This document shows, piece by piece, positions 16,303-24,161 of a DNA stretch of 64,000 bases (its first letter is position 1; the number at the start of each line of letters is the position of its first letter). The stretch lies in NCBI RefSeq assembly GCF_900188405.1, contig NZ_FZOF01000007.1:248001-312000 (forward strand), read 5' to 3'. This DNA comes from Actinacidiphila glaucinigra (lineage in GTDB: Bacteria; Actinomycetota; Actinomycetes; Streptomycetales; Streptomycetaceae). Under the pieces are notes generated by a model. That model was given only the letters and a program-made list of their open reading frames with translations, was not told where the DNA came from and did no database searches. The position numbers and the translations under genes were made by a program.

Positions 16303-18381
16303 TCAGCGGCGGCGGGCGGGACGGGTGCGGGGCCGGGGGCGCAGGGAGGCCTCGAGGTCGTCGAGGGTCTCCATGAGGAGTTCGGCGCTGCGCCGGACGA
16401 TGCGGTCGGCGTCCGAGCGGGGCCACGCCTCCAGGGTGGCGCGCACCGGGGCGAAGTCCGGGGGCCGTCGTTCGCGGACCGCGGTGGCGGCGTCCGCCGT
16501 GGCCGTGCGCAGGTGCCGGGCGAAGGGCGCGGCGTCCGGGACCGGGGCGGCATCGGGGGCCGGGAGGTGCGCCTCCATGAGCATGGGGACGCGGCCCATG
16601 GCCGACAGGGCCGCGTCGGCGCCGTCGGCGGCGCGGCGGGACAGGCCGCGGCCCCGGACGGGTTCGGCGTCGGCGCGGGCGACGGCCTGGTCCCAGGCGA
16701 GCGCGGCCGCGCGGGCGTCCAGCAGGGCCGCCCGCACGGCCTCGCGCCCTCCCCGCGCGGGGGCGGCGTGGGCCTCCATCGCGGCGGCGGCGTACCGCCC
16801 GGTGGCCTTGACCCGGTCGGCCAGGCGGTTCCGCAGCCGCGGGGTCTCCCACGCCGGGAAGAGCGCGTACGCGGCCATCGCCAGCACCCCGCCGAGCAGC
16901 GTGAGCAGCACGCGGTCGGGCACCGTCTGCGTCCAGCTGGAACCGGCCATGCCCAGCAGGAAGACCACGTACGCCGACGCCGCCACCTGGGAGACCAGAT
17001 AGCCGGTGCGCATCAGCCCGTACATCAGGGCGACGGACACCACCGCCAGCACGGCGCAGGGGTACGGCCCCGGCGCGAAGGACTGCATCACCGCGGTCGC
17101 CACGGTGACGCCCGCGAGGGTCCCGACGAAGCGGGCCACGCTGCGGCCGTACGTCTGCGAGAAGTCGGGCCGCATCACCAGCACCGAGGTCAGCGGCGCC
17201 CAGTAGCCGTGGCCGAGTGGCAGGGCCGCGCCGAGGGCGTAGCCCGCGGGGGTGACGGCGGCCAGCCGCACGGCGTGCCGGAAGACGGGGGAGTCGAAAC
17301 GGGCCTCGCGCCGCACGGTGCGCACGGCGAGCGGCAGGAGTTCGGGCACGCTGGGGCGGCGCAGGTGGGCGGTGTCGGTGCTCACCGAGCCGCCGGGGCC
17401 GGTGGCGGAGGAGACCGCCTCGCTGAGCAGCGCGACGAGCCGCAGGGCGGTGCGCCGGGCCGGCCCGGTCAACTGCTCCTCGGGGGCGGGTTCGACGAGC
17501 ACCACGGACTCCGCCTCCGGCGGTACGCGCACCGGCTCGGCCTCGCGCACCGCGCGGGCCACCGCGTCCAGCACCGAGGCCGCCGCGGCCAGCAGTTCGC
17601 GGGCCCGGTCGCGCTCCGGCCCCTCGGCGGCGGCACCGACCGTCGGATCGGCGAGCGAGGTCAGGACGGGGCGGATGCGCTCGGCCAGCACCCGCTTCCC
17701 GCGCAGCGCGGCCGGGCGCCGCCGCGCCTGCCGGTCGGTGATGACGGCCGCGCTGCGCGCGGTCATCAGCGGCTCCGGGTCGAACGGCGCGAACGGGTCG
17801 TGCCGCAGCCGCCGCGCGTAGTCCGCCTCCGCCGCGAAGGCGTCGGCCAGCGCGTCGCGCTGCCGGCCCCAGCGGCGCACCGGGAACAGCACGATCAGCG
17901 CCGCCTGCACGACCCCGCCCGCCGCGATGACCAGGGCGTGGCCGAAGGCGCTCAGCGCGGACGTCGGCAGGGTGATCACGACCAGCATGACGGCGACGGT
18001 CAGCGACGAGACGATGCCCGCGGTGGGCCCCAGCGCCCAGGCCATGCCCGCCAGGAAGGCCCAGACCGCCAGCAGCGCCACGAACACCCACCAGTGCGCC
18101 CCCGCCAGGTAGCCCAGGAAGGTGCTGACGGCGAGCCCGCCACCGGCGACCAGCGCCAGCACCGGCCGGGGCCGCCAGCTGCGCTGGAAGGTGGCCATGC
18201 CGGAGGCGAAGGCGCCGAACGCGGACGAGGCGGCGACCAGGGGGCCGGCCAGCCACAGCGACAGGCCGATGACGATGGCGACGCCCGCGGCGGCGCGCAG
18301 CGCGACCAGCGGTTCGAGCCCGGCGCGCTCGATCCGCAGCCCCTCGCGGGCGCTGCGGCGCAGGGCGCGCAACCAGGTCAT
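16303..18381 (-). CDS. FUSC-family inner membrane protein
   Basis: 692 residues. Two blocks of membrane helices (about 25-160 and 350-480) flank cytoplasmic regions, the duplicated layout of FUSC/aromatic-acid exporter-like proteins. VVAASSAFGAFASGMATFQ and YWAPLTSVLVMRPDFSQTYG resemble family signatures. ATG at 18381 is chosen because TATCCT lies 7 bases before it on the minus strand (leaderless type). The longer frame upstream is low-complexity Gly/Ser/Cys and looks non-coding. It ends 20 bases after the convergent dehydrogenase. Confidence 0.75.
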   Translation of the reverse strand: MTWLRALRRSAREGLRIERAGLEPLVALRAAAGVAIVIGLSLWLAGPLVAASSAFGAFASGMATFQRSWRPRPVLALVAGGGLAVSTFLGYLAGAHWWVFVALLAVWAFLAGMAWALGPTAGIVSSLTVAVMLVVITLPTSALSAFGHALVIAAGGVVQAALIVLFPVRRWGRQRDALADAFAAEADYARRLRHDPFAPFDPEPLMTARSAAVITDRQARRRPAALRGKRVLAERIRPVLTSLADPTVGAAAEGPERDRARELLAAAASVLDAVARAVREAEPVRVPPEAESVVLVEPAPEEQLTGPARRTALRLVALLSEAVSSATGPGGSVSTDTAHLRRPSVPELLPLAVRTVRREARFDSPVFRHAVRLAAVTPAGYALGAALPLGHGYWAPLTSVLVMRPDFSQTYGRSVARFVGTLAGVTVATAVMQSFAPGPYPCAVLAVVSVALMYGLMRTGYLVSQVAASAYVVFLLGMAGSSWTQTVPDRVLLTLLGGVLAMAAYALFPAWETPRLRNRLADRVKATGRYAAAAMEAHAAPARGGREAVRAALLDARAAALAWDQAVARADAEPVRGRGLSRRAADGADAALSAMGRVPMLMEAHLPAPDAAPVPDAAPFARHLRTATADAATAVRERRPPDFAPVRATLEAWPRSDADRIVRRSAELLMETLDDLEASLRPRPRTRPARRR

Positions 18382-18469
18382 GAGGCTGAGGATAGGACGG
18401 GTAGGACGGGGAGGGCCGGGTAAGCGCAGCGCAAGATCCGTTCCGGCGAGTCCGAGGAGGCAGAACGTC

Positions 18470-18661
18470 ATGACCGCCCCAGCACGCCGCGCCACGGTGC
18501 CGCCCGTGCCGCCCGCCCCGAGCCCGGTGCCGCCCTTCCCGCCCGACCCCGTGCCGCCCGCCCCGCACCCCGTTCCCGGCCCGACCCCCGACCCGGTGCC
18601 GGCGCCGCCCCCGCAGCCGGAGCCCGACCCCGAGCCACAGCCCGAGCCGCAACCGCTGTAA
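18470..18661 (+). CDS. 63-residue proline-rich small protein
   Basis: ATG at 18470 is preceded by a strong GAGGAGG site. After MTAPARRATV the protein is almost entirely Pro with Val, Ala, Glu and Gln (for example PPFPPDPVPPAPHPVP and EPDPEPQPEPQPL). No signal peptide or membrane helix. It is divergent from the FUSC gene. Such low complexity could arise by chance in GC-rich DNA, but the ribosome binding site and clean TAA stop argue for translation. Confidence 0.5.
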   Translation: MTAPARRATVPPVPPAPSPVPPFPPDPVPPAPHPVPGPTPDPVPAPPPQPEPDPEPQPEPQPL

Positions 18662-18730
18662 TGCCCGGTCAGGGGGGTGAAGCGGGTTCTCCCTGTCCCG
18701 GTGGGCGCCACGTCTGGTTCAATGGTTGCC

Positions 18731-18859
18731 ATGGCCAGCCTCATTGACACCGCGACAGGTCGCAGCGACCTCGAGCCGTTCTGGCCGTCTCGGCAGGAGT
18801 ACCAGTTCGACCGGGAGTGTTGTCGCGCGGTCCCCGCGCGGACCCCGGTCCACAGCTGA
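18731..18859 (+). CDS. Candidate 42-residue leaderless ORF upstream of a winged-helix regulator
   Basis: An ATG at 18731 lies 7 bases after TTCAAT (18718-18723), a weak -10 box in the leaderless arrangement. The peptide starts MASLIDTATGRSD and contains a Cys-Cys pair (DRECCRAV). The next start is 94 bases downstream. It could be a leader peptide or a chance ORF. No family recognised. Confidence 0.35.
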   Translation: MASLIDTATGRSDLEPFWPSRQEYQFDRECCRAVPARTPVHS

Positions 18860-18953
18860 CGCCGTCCCTCCCGGTCGCCGCCTGCTGCCGGCCTCCCGGC
18901 GGTCCCGCGCAACACGTCGTCCGACGACCCTTCGCGCGAGAGCCGAGACCCGC

Positions 18954-19499
18954 ATGTCCTCCAGCACCAGCACCCCGTCACCGCCCCTGCCCGCCGCCAA
19001 CCGCCAGCACCTGCGCGCCGTCCGTACCGGGGACGCCCGCGCCGGCGACGTCCCGCCGGTTCCGGACTTCCTCCCGCCCGGCTCGACCTGGCTGCCCGCC
19101 CCCGGCCACCTGATGCCCCCGGGCGCGGGCGGGCCGCCGATGGTCGGCTACCTCGTCCTCGTCCCCGTCGAGGGCCAGGCGCCGCCCGAGCCCCCGGCCC
19201 CCGCCGGCCTGCCGGTCACCGTCGACGCCGAGCGCCGTGTCGCGCGGGTACCGGGGCGCGCGCTCGACCTCACCTACCTGGAGTTCGAGCTGCTCGCCCA
19301 CCTGGTGGCGCACCCGCACCGCGTGCACACCCGCGACCAGCTCGTCACCACGGTCTGGGGGTACGGCCACGTGGGCGACGGGCGCACCGTCGACGTCCAC
19401 ATCGCCCGGCTGCGGCGCAAGCTCGGGCCCGAGCACCGCGCCAGCATCGTCACCGTGCGCCGGGTCGGCTACAAGTACGCGCCGCCGGCGGCCCGCTGA
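18954..19499 (+). CDS. Winged-helix (OmpR/PhoB-type) regulator without a receiver domain
   Basis: 181 residues. The C-terminal 95 residues form the trans_reg_C winged helix (LDLTYLEFELLAHLVAHP, TVWGYGHVGDGRTVDVHI, LRRKLG, VRRVGYKYAPP). The N-terminal 80 residues are Pro/Ala-rich and carry no phosphoacceptor receiver, so it is probably not a conventional response regulator. The start at 18954 is by frame and composition; only a weak GAGAG site is seen. It lies upstream of the PP2C-type phosphatase but 177 bases away. Confidence 0.8.
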   Translation: MSSSTSTPSPPLPAANRQHLRAVRTGDARAGDVPPVPDFLPPGSTWLPAPGHLMPPGAGGPPMVGYLVLVPVEGQAPPEPPAPAGLPVTVDAERRVARVPGRALDLTYLEFELLAHLVAHPHRVHTRDQLVTTVWGYGHVGDGRTVDVHIARLRRKLGPEHRASIVTVRRVGYKYAPPAAR

Positions 19500-19676
19500 G
19501 CAGTCCGGCGGACGGAACGAGGGGGGCCGGGCGGCCGCCGGGGGGCGTCCCGGAACCGGCGGAAACCCGGCTCTCCCACACGTCACGCCTGTACCATGGC
19601 GCCCTACCGGAGTATGGGTACGCTTTCCCCGTTCCGGTGCGGCTCGGCGCAGCGGGGAGCGGGTCCGGAGGGCGTG

Positions 19677-21794
19677 ATGGCTGAGTCTCGGGAGTGGGCG
19701 CCCCCTGCGCCCGCGACGGTGGCCTGGCCGGCTCCCGCCGCCGCCCAGATGTCGCTCAACGACGTCGGCGGCTTTGACTGGGACCTCGACCGCGACCGCC
19801 TGCACCTCGACGAGCGGGCCCTGCGGACGGTGGACCTGCGCCCGGAGGACTTCGACGGCGACCCGAAGGCGCTGTTCTCCCGGCTGTCGCCCGACGAGGC
19901 CACCGACGTCACCGCGGCGATCACCCAGGCACTCGGCGAGGGCCGCTCCTCCTTCCTCGCCTTCGGCCGGCTCACCCGGGGCGACGGCCGCCGCGGCTGG
20001 GTCCGCTTCCAGGGCCGCATCGTCCGCGACGAGACCGGCCGGGCGAACCGGGTCATCGGCCTCGTCAGCGACGCCACCGACGAACTCGCCCAGGCCGCGG
20101 AGTGCCTGCGCGCGGACGAGGACCGCCCGGCCGAGAGCAACCTGGTCATGGAGGTCACCGCGTCGCTGGCCCAGGCCGTGACCGTGCGCGACGTGACCGC
20201 GGCCCTCACCGGGAACCCCAGGTTGGACCGGCTCGGCATAGCCAGCCTCTTCCTCGGCCAGGTCGAGGCCGGCCGGGTCCACGTGGTGAGCGACGCCAAG
20301 GCCGACAGCTGGGTGCCGTCGCTGCAGTACACGCGGATCGAGGACGAGTTCCCGATGAGCGAGGTCGTACGGACCCTCGTCCCGCGCTTCATCACCTCCG
20401 GCGAGGAGTTCGCCCGGCGCTACCCCGAGTTGTGGCCGCACATCGAGCCGCTCGGCGCCTCCGCCGCCGCCTACCTCCCGCTGATCGCCCAGGGCAAGCC
20501 CATCGGCGCCCTGGGCCTGCTCTACCGGCACAAGCAGGGCTTCTCGCCGCAGGAGCGACATCTGCTGATCGCGCTCAGCGGCAGCATCGCGCAGAGCCTG
20601 CAGCGCGCCATCCTCTTCGACCAGGAGCACGACATCGCGCAGGGTCTGCAGACCGCGATGCTGCCCCGCACCATCCCGCGCATCCCCGGCACCGAGATCG
20701 CGGTGCGCTACCGCTCCGCCCGGCTGGCCAGGGACATCGGCGGCGACTGGTACGACGTCGTGGCGATGCCCGGCGGCCGGGTCGCCGTCATCATCGGCGA
20801 CGTCCAGGGCCACGACACCCACGCCACGGCCGTCATGGGCCAGCTGCGGATCGCGCTGCGCGCCTACGCCGGCGAGGGCCACCCGCCCGCCAGCGTCATG
20901 GCGCGGGCCTCGGCCTTCCTGTACGAGCTGGACACCGACCGCTTCGCCACCTGCCTGTACGCCCAGGTCGACCCGGCCACCGGGTCCGCCCTGCTGGTGC
21001 GCGCCGGGCACATCGACCCGCTGGTGCGGCAGTCCGACGGCACCGTCCGCGTACTGCCCACCGCGGGCGGGCTGCCGCTCGGCCTGTCCGCCCAGTTCGG
21101 CAGGCCCGACTATCCCGTCACCCCCGCCGAACTCGGCCCCGGCGACACCCTCCTGATGTTCAGTGACGGACTCGTCGAGCGGCCCGGCGCCGACCTCGAC
21201 GTCGGTGTGCGGCGGCTGTCCGGGGCGCTGTGCGAGGGCCCCCGCGAGGTCCCGGCCCTCGCCGACCACCTCACCGCCGTCATGGGCGAACAGGCCACCG
21301 ACGACGACATGGCCCTGCTGCTGCTCCGGCGCGACAGCGACGCCTCCCCGCACCCGCCCCACCGGCTGCACCGGCACATCGCCCCCGGCGACCCCCAGGC
21401 GCTCTCCGAGGCCCGGGCCCTGGTCCGCGACGCCATGGCGGGCTGGGGCCTGCGCGACCGGGTCGACGAGGCCGAACTCGCCGCCGGAGAGCTGATCACC
21501 AACGCGCTGGTGCACACCGACGGCGGCGCCCTGCTCACCCTGCGCATGCTCCCCGACCCGTCCCTGGCCCACGCCACGCCGGACGTCACCCGGCGGCTGC
21601 GCATCGAGGTGCACGACCTGGCGGCGAACTGGCCGCGCCGCCGGCAGCCCGGCGAGCGCGAGGTGTCCGGACGCGGTCTGCTGCTGGTCGACCGGCTCGC
21701 GGACGCGTGGGGTGTGGAGCCGCACGGTTCGGGCAAGGCAGTGTGGTGCGAATTCCGCGACCGCAGGAGCGGTACGGAGCCCGTCAGGCACTGA
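19677..21794 (+). CDS. PAS-GAF-PP2C SpoIIE-type phosphatase with C-terminal anti-sigma ATPase domain
   Basis: 705 residues: PAS-like domain (about 20-125), GAF (about 140-300), SpoIIE/PP2C phosphatase (about 320-540) and HATPase_c (about 570-700). The metal-binding motifs are intact: IGGDWYDVV, IIGDVQGHD, MFSDGLVE and DDMALLLL. The ATPase domain has AGELITNALVHTDG and GRGLLLVDRLADAWGV. It probably dephosphorylates an anti-anti-sigma factor in response to a signal and may itself phosphorylate partners. ATG at 19677 follows GGAGG. No sigma-factor genes are adjacent. Confidence 0.9.
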   Translation: MAESREWAPPAPATVAWPAPAAAQMSLNDVGGFDWDLDRDRLHLDERALRTVDLRPEDFDGDPKALFSRLSPDEATDVTAAITQALGEGRSSFLAFGRLTRGDGRRGWVRFQGRIVRDETGRANRVIGLVSDATDELAQAAECLRADEDRPAESNLVMEVTASLAQAVTVRDVTAALTGNPRLDRLGIASLFLGQVEAGRVHVVSDAKADSWVPSLQYTRIEDEFPMSEVVRTLVPRFITSGEEFARRYPELWPHIEPLGASAAAYLPLIAQGKPIGALGLLYRHKQGFSPQERHLLIALSGSIAQSLQRAILFDQEHDIAQGLQTAMLPRTIPRIPGTEIAVRYRSARLARDIGGDWYDVVAMPGGRVAVIIGDVQGHDTHATAVMGQLRIALRAYAGEGHPPASVMARASAFLYELDTDRFATCLYAQVDPATGSALLVRAGHIDPLVRQSDGTVRVLPTAGGLPLGLSAQFGRPDYPVTPAELGPGDTLLMFSDGLVERPGADLDVGVRRLSGALCEGPREVPALADHLTAVMGEQATDDDMALLLLRRDSDASPHPPHRLHRHIAPGDPQALSEARALVRDAMAGWGLRDRVDEAELAAGELITNALVHTDGGALLTLRMLPDPSLAHATPDVTRRLRIEVHDLAANWPRRRQPGEREVSGRGLLLVDRLADAWGVEPHGSGKAVWCEFRDRRSGTEPVRH

Positions 21795-21960
21795 CCGCGA
21801 GGGTTCGCGCGCATACCGTTCGCGCCGGTCACACACCCCTGATTCACCCGGACGGCTCACCCGCCACGACACACCGCCCGATTGGACGCAGGCTGTCGGT
21901 GAGGAGCCAAGAAGCCACTCTGCTCACATGCTGGCCGCGCCGGCACCGGGGAGGTCTGCG

Positions 21961-22581
21961 ATGCCGACGGTGTCTACGAGCGTGATCGTCACCCGTACCG
22001 TGGAAGAGGTCTTCGACTACCTTGCCGACGCCCGCAACCTCGCGTCGTGGAACTCCGGTGTCGCCGCCGTCGCGGCCGACGCCATCACCCCCGGCGAGCG
22101 GGCCGTCTACCGCTACCACTATCCGGGCCGCCACCGGGAGCACCGGCTGGTCTGCTCGGTCTTCCAGCCCTGCCGGCGGATCACCTACCGCGGCCGGCGG
22201 ATGTGGAGCCCGCTGGGCACCCAGACCCCCGAGTTCGCGTTCCGGATGCTGCCGCACTCGCGGGGCGCGTTCGTCCAGTTGCAGGTCACCTGCCAGCTCG
22301 GCGGCGGCATGCTGCTGCTGGGCCCCTTCCTCGGCTGGGCCTGGCGCCGCGACCTCCCGGAGGACGCGCGCCGGCTGCGCGAGGCCCTGGGCGACCACGG
22401 CATCATGCCGCCGCCCCCGATGCCGCCCCCGCCACCACCGTCGGCGACGACCGGAGCGCTCCTCGCGGGCCAGGCCCGGGCACCGGCACCGGCGGGGGCC
22501 GTCCCCGCGCCTCCGGCCAGGGGGCTGCGCCGTGCGATGGCCCGTGTAGCAGGTCAGGGCCGGATCGGCACGGGCAGCTGA
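21961..22581 (+). CDS. SRPBCC family protein with proline-rich tail
   Basis: 206 residues. Residues 1-140 form a START-like helix-grip domain beginning STSVIVTRTVEEVFDYLAD; residues 147-190 are Pro/Ala-rich (MPPPPMPPPPPPSATT). ATG at 21961 follows GGGGAGG. Probably binds a hydrophobic ligand; function unknown. 6-phosphogluconate dehydrogenase follows 94 bases later with its own binding site. Confidence 0.75.
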   Translation: MPTVSTSVIVTRTVEEVFDYLADARNLASWNSGVAAVAADAITPGERAVYRYHYPGRHREHRLVCSVFQPCRRITYRGRRMWSPLGTQTPEFAFRMLPHSRGAFVQLQVTCQLGGGMLLLGPFLGWAWRRDLPEDARRLREALGDHGIMPPPPMPPPPPPSATTGALLAGQARAPAPAGAVPAPPARGLRRAMARVAGQGRIGTGS

Positions 22582-22675
22582 CGGATCCGCCGGAATCCCG
22601 GCCACCAGGCCGGTTGGCTGACAGGCTGGACGCCGTACGTGCCCCCCGCACCACAGCAACAGGGAGGAACCGCAG

Positions 22676-24115
22676 ATGGCGGAGCAGGCCCGCATCGGCG
22701 TCACCGGACTCGCGGTCATGGGCCGCAACCTGGCCCGGAACCTCGCGCGACACGGCCACCCCGTGGCCCTGTACAACCGCACCCCGGCCAGGACGCGCTC
22801 CCTCGTGGAGGAGTTCGGCAGCGAGGGCGAGTTCCATCCGGCGGAGTCCCTCAAGGAGTTCGTCGACTCGCTCGAACGGCCCCGGCGCATCATCATCATG
22901 GTCAAGGCCGGTGCCCCCACCGACGCCGTGATCGACGAGCTGGTGCCGCTGCTGGAGCCCGGCGACATGGTCGTCGACGGCGGCAACGCCGACTACCGCG
23001 ACACCCGGCGCCGGGAGAAGGCGCTGCGCCAACAGGGTCTGCACTTCGTCGGCTCCGGGATCTCCGGCGGCGAGGAGGGCGCCCTCAACGGCCCCTCGAT
23101 CATGCCGGGCGGCTCGGCGGAGTCGTACGAGTCCCTGGGCCCGATCCTCGAGGACATCGCCGCCAAGGTCGACGGAGTGCCCTGCTGCACCCACGTCGGC
23201 CCGGACGGTGCCGGACACTTCGTCAAGATGGTCCACAACGGCATCGAGTACTCCGACATGCAGCTCATCGCCGAGGCCTACGACCTGCTGCGGCACGCCG
23301 CGGGCAAGCGGCCGGGCGAGATCGCGGAGATCTTCCGCACCTGGAACTCCGGCCGCCTGGAGTCGTACCTCGTCGAGATCACCGCGGAGGTGCTGGCCCA
23401 CACGGACGCCGAGACCGGCAAGCCGTTCGTCGACGTGGTGCTGGACCAGGCCGGCCAGAAGGGCACCGGCAGCTGGACGGTGCAGAACGCCCTGGAGTTC
23501 GGCGTCCCCGTCTCCGGCATCGCCGAGGCGGTCTTCGCACGCTCGCTGTCCGGCAGCGCGGAGCTGCGCGCCGCCTCGCGCGGACTGCCGGGGCCGGCCG
23601 AGACCTGGCTGGACAGCGCGGCGAGCGACCGCTTCGCCGACGACGTCGAGCAGGCGCTGTACGCCTCGAAGATCGTCGCGTACGCCCAGGGCTTCAACCT
23701 GATCCAGGCGGGCAGCAAGGAGTTCGGCTGGGACATCGACGCGGGCGCGATGGCGACGATCTGGCGCGGCGGCTGCATCATCCGGGCGAGCTTCCTCAAC
23801 CGCATCAAGGAGGCCTTCGACTCCGAGCCGGGCCGTCCCACGCTGCTGACGGACGCGCACTTCGCCGAGGCCCTCGGCAACGCGCAGGCCGCCTGGCGCC
23901 GGGTCGTCTCCACCGCGGCCCAGCTCGGCGTCCCCGCTCCGGGCTTCTCCGCGGCGCTCGCGTACTACGACGCCCTGCGCGCGGAGCGGCTGCCGGCCGC
24001 GCTCATCCAGGGGCAGCGCGACTTCTTCGGCGCGCACACCTACAAGCGGGTGGACACGTCCGGCTCCTTCCACACGCTCTGGGGCGGCGACCGGTCGGAG
24101 ATCCCCGCCGACTGA
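22676..24115 (+). CDS. gnd: 6-phosphogluconate dehydrogenase (NADP-dependent, decarboxylating)
   Basis: 479 residues, the length of the long enzyme class. It oxidises 6-phosphogluconate to ribulose 5-phosphate, giving NADPH. IGVTGLAVMGRNLARNLA with YNRTPART is the NADP-binding fold, and GSGISGGEEGALNGPSIMPG is the substrate motif. KMVHNGIEYSDMQLIAEAY carries the catalytic lysine and tyrosine. ATG at 22676 follows AGGGAGGAA. It complements zwf and opcA 25 kb away in this window. Confidence 0.95.
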   Translation: MAEQARIGVTGLAVMGRNLARNLARHGHPVALYNRTPARTRSLVEEFGSEGEFHPAESLKEFVDSLERPRRIIIMVKAGAPTDAVIDELVPLLEPGDMVVDGGNADYRDTRRREKALRQQGLHFVGSGISGGEEGALNGPSIMPGGSAESYESLGPILEDIAAKVDGVPCCTHVGPDGAGHFVKMVHNGIEYSDMQLIAEAYDLLRHAAGKRPGEIAEIFRTWNSGRLESYLVEITAEVLAHTDAETGKPFVDVVLDQAGQKGTGSWTVQNALEFGVPVSGIAEAVFARSLSGSAELRAASRGLPGPAETWLDSAASDRFADDVEQALYASKIVAYAQGFNLIQAGSKEFGWDIDAGAMATIWRGGCIIRASFLNRIKEAFDSEPGRPTLLTDAHFAEALGNAQAAWRRVVSTAAQLGVPAPGFSAALAYYDALRAERLPAALIQGQRDFFGAHTYKRVDTSGSFHTLWGGDRSEIPAD

Positions 24116-24120
24116 CGCCC

Positions 24121-24161
24121 GCCGCCGCGTGGGCCCGGCGCGGCCGGGCCTACGCGGCGGC
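24121..24161. terminator. Bidirectional terminator between convergent genes
   Basis: GCCGCCGCGT (24121-24130) pairs with ACGCGGCGGC (24152-24161), and GGCCCGG pairs with CCGGGCC inside. It serves gnd on one strand and overlaps the last codons of the SpoIIE-like gene on the other. Confidence 0.75.

Noticed and set aside
15002-18652. 1216-codon minus-strand frame
   Set aside because: Runs antisense to the acyl-CoA dehydrogenase and out of frame with the FUSC gene; Arg/Gly/Ala-rich.
18978-21872. 964-codon minus-strand frame
   Set aside because: Mirror of the intact PAS-GAF-PP2C gene, which has clear domains in order.
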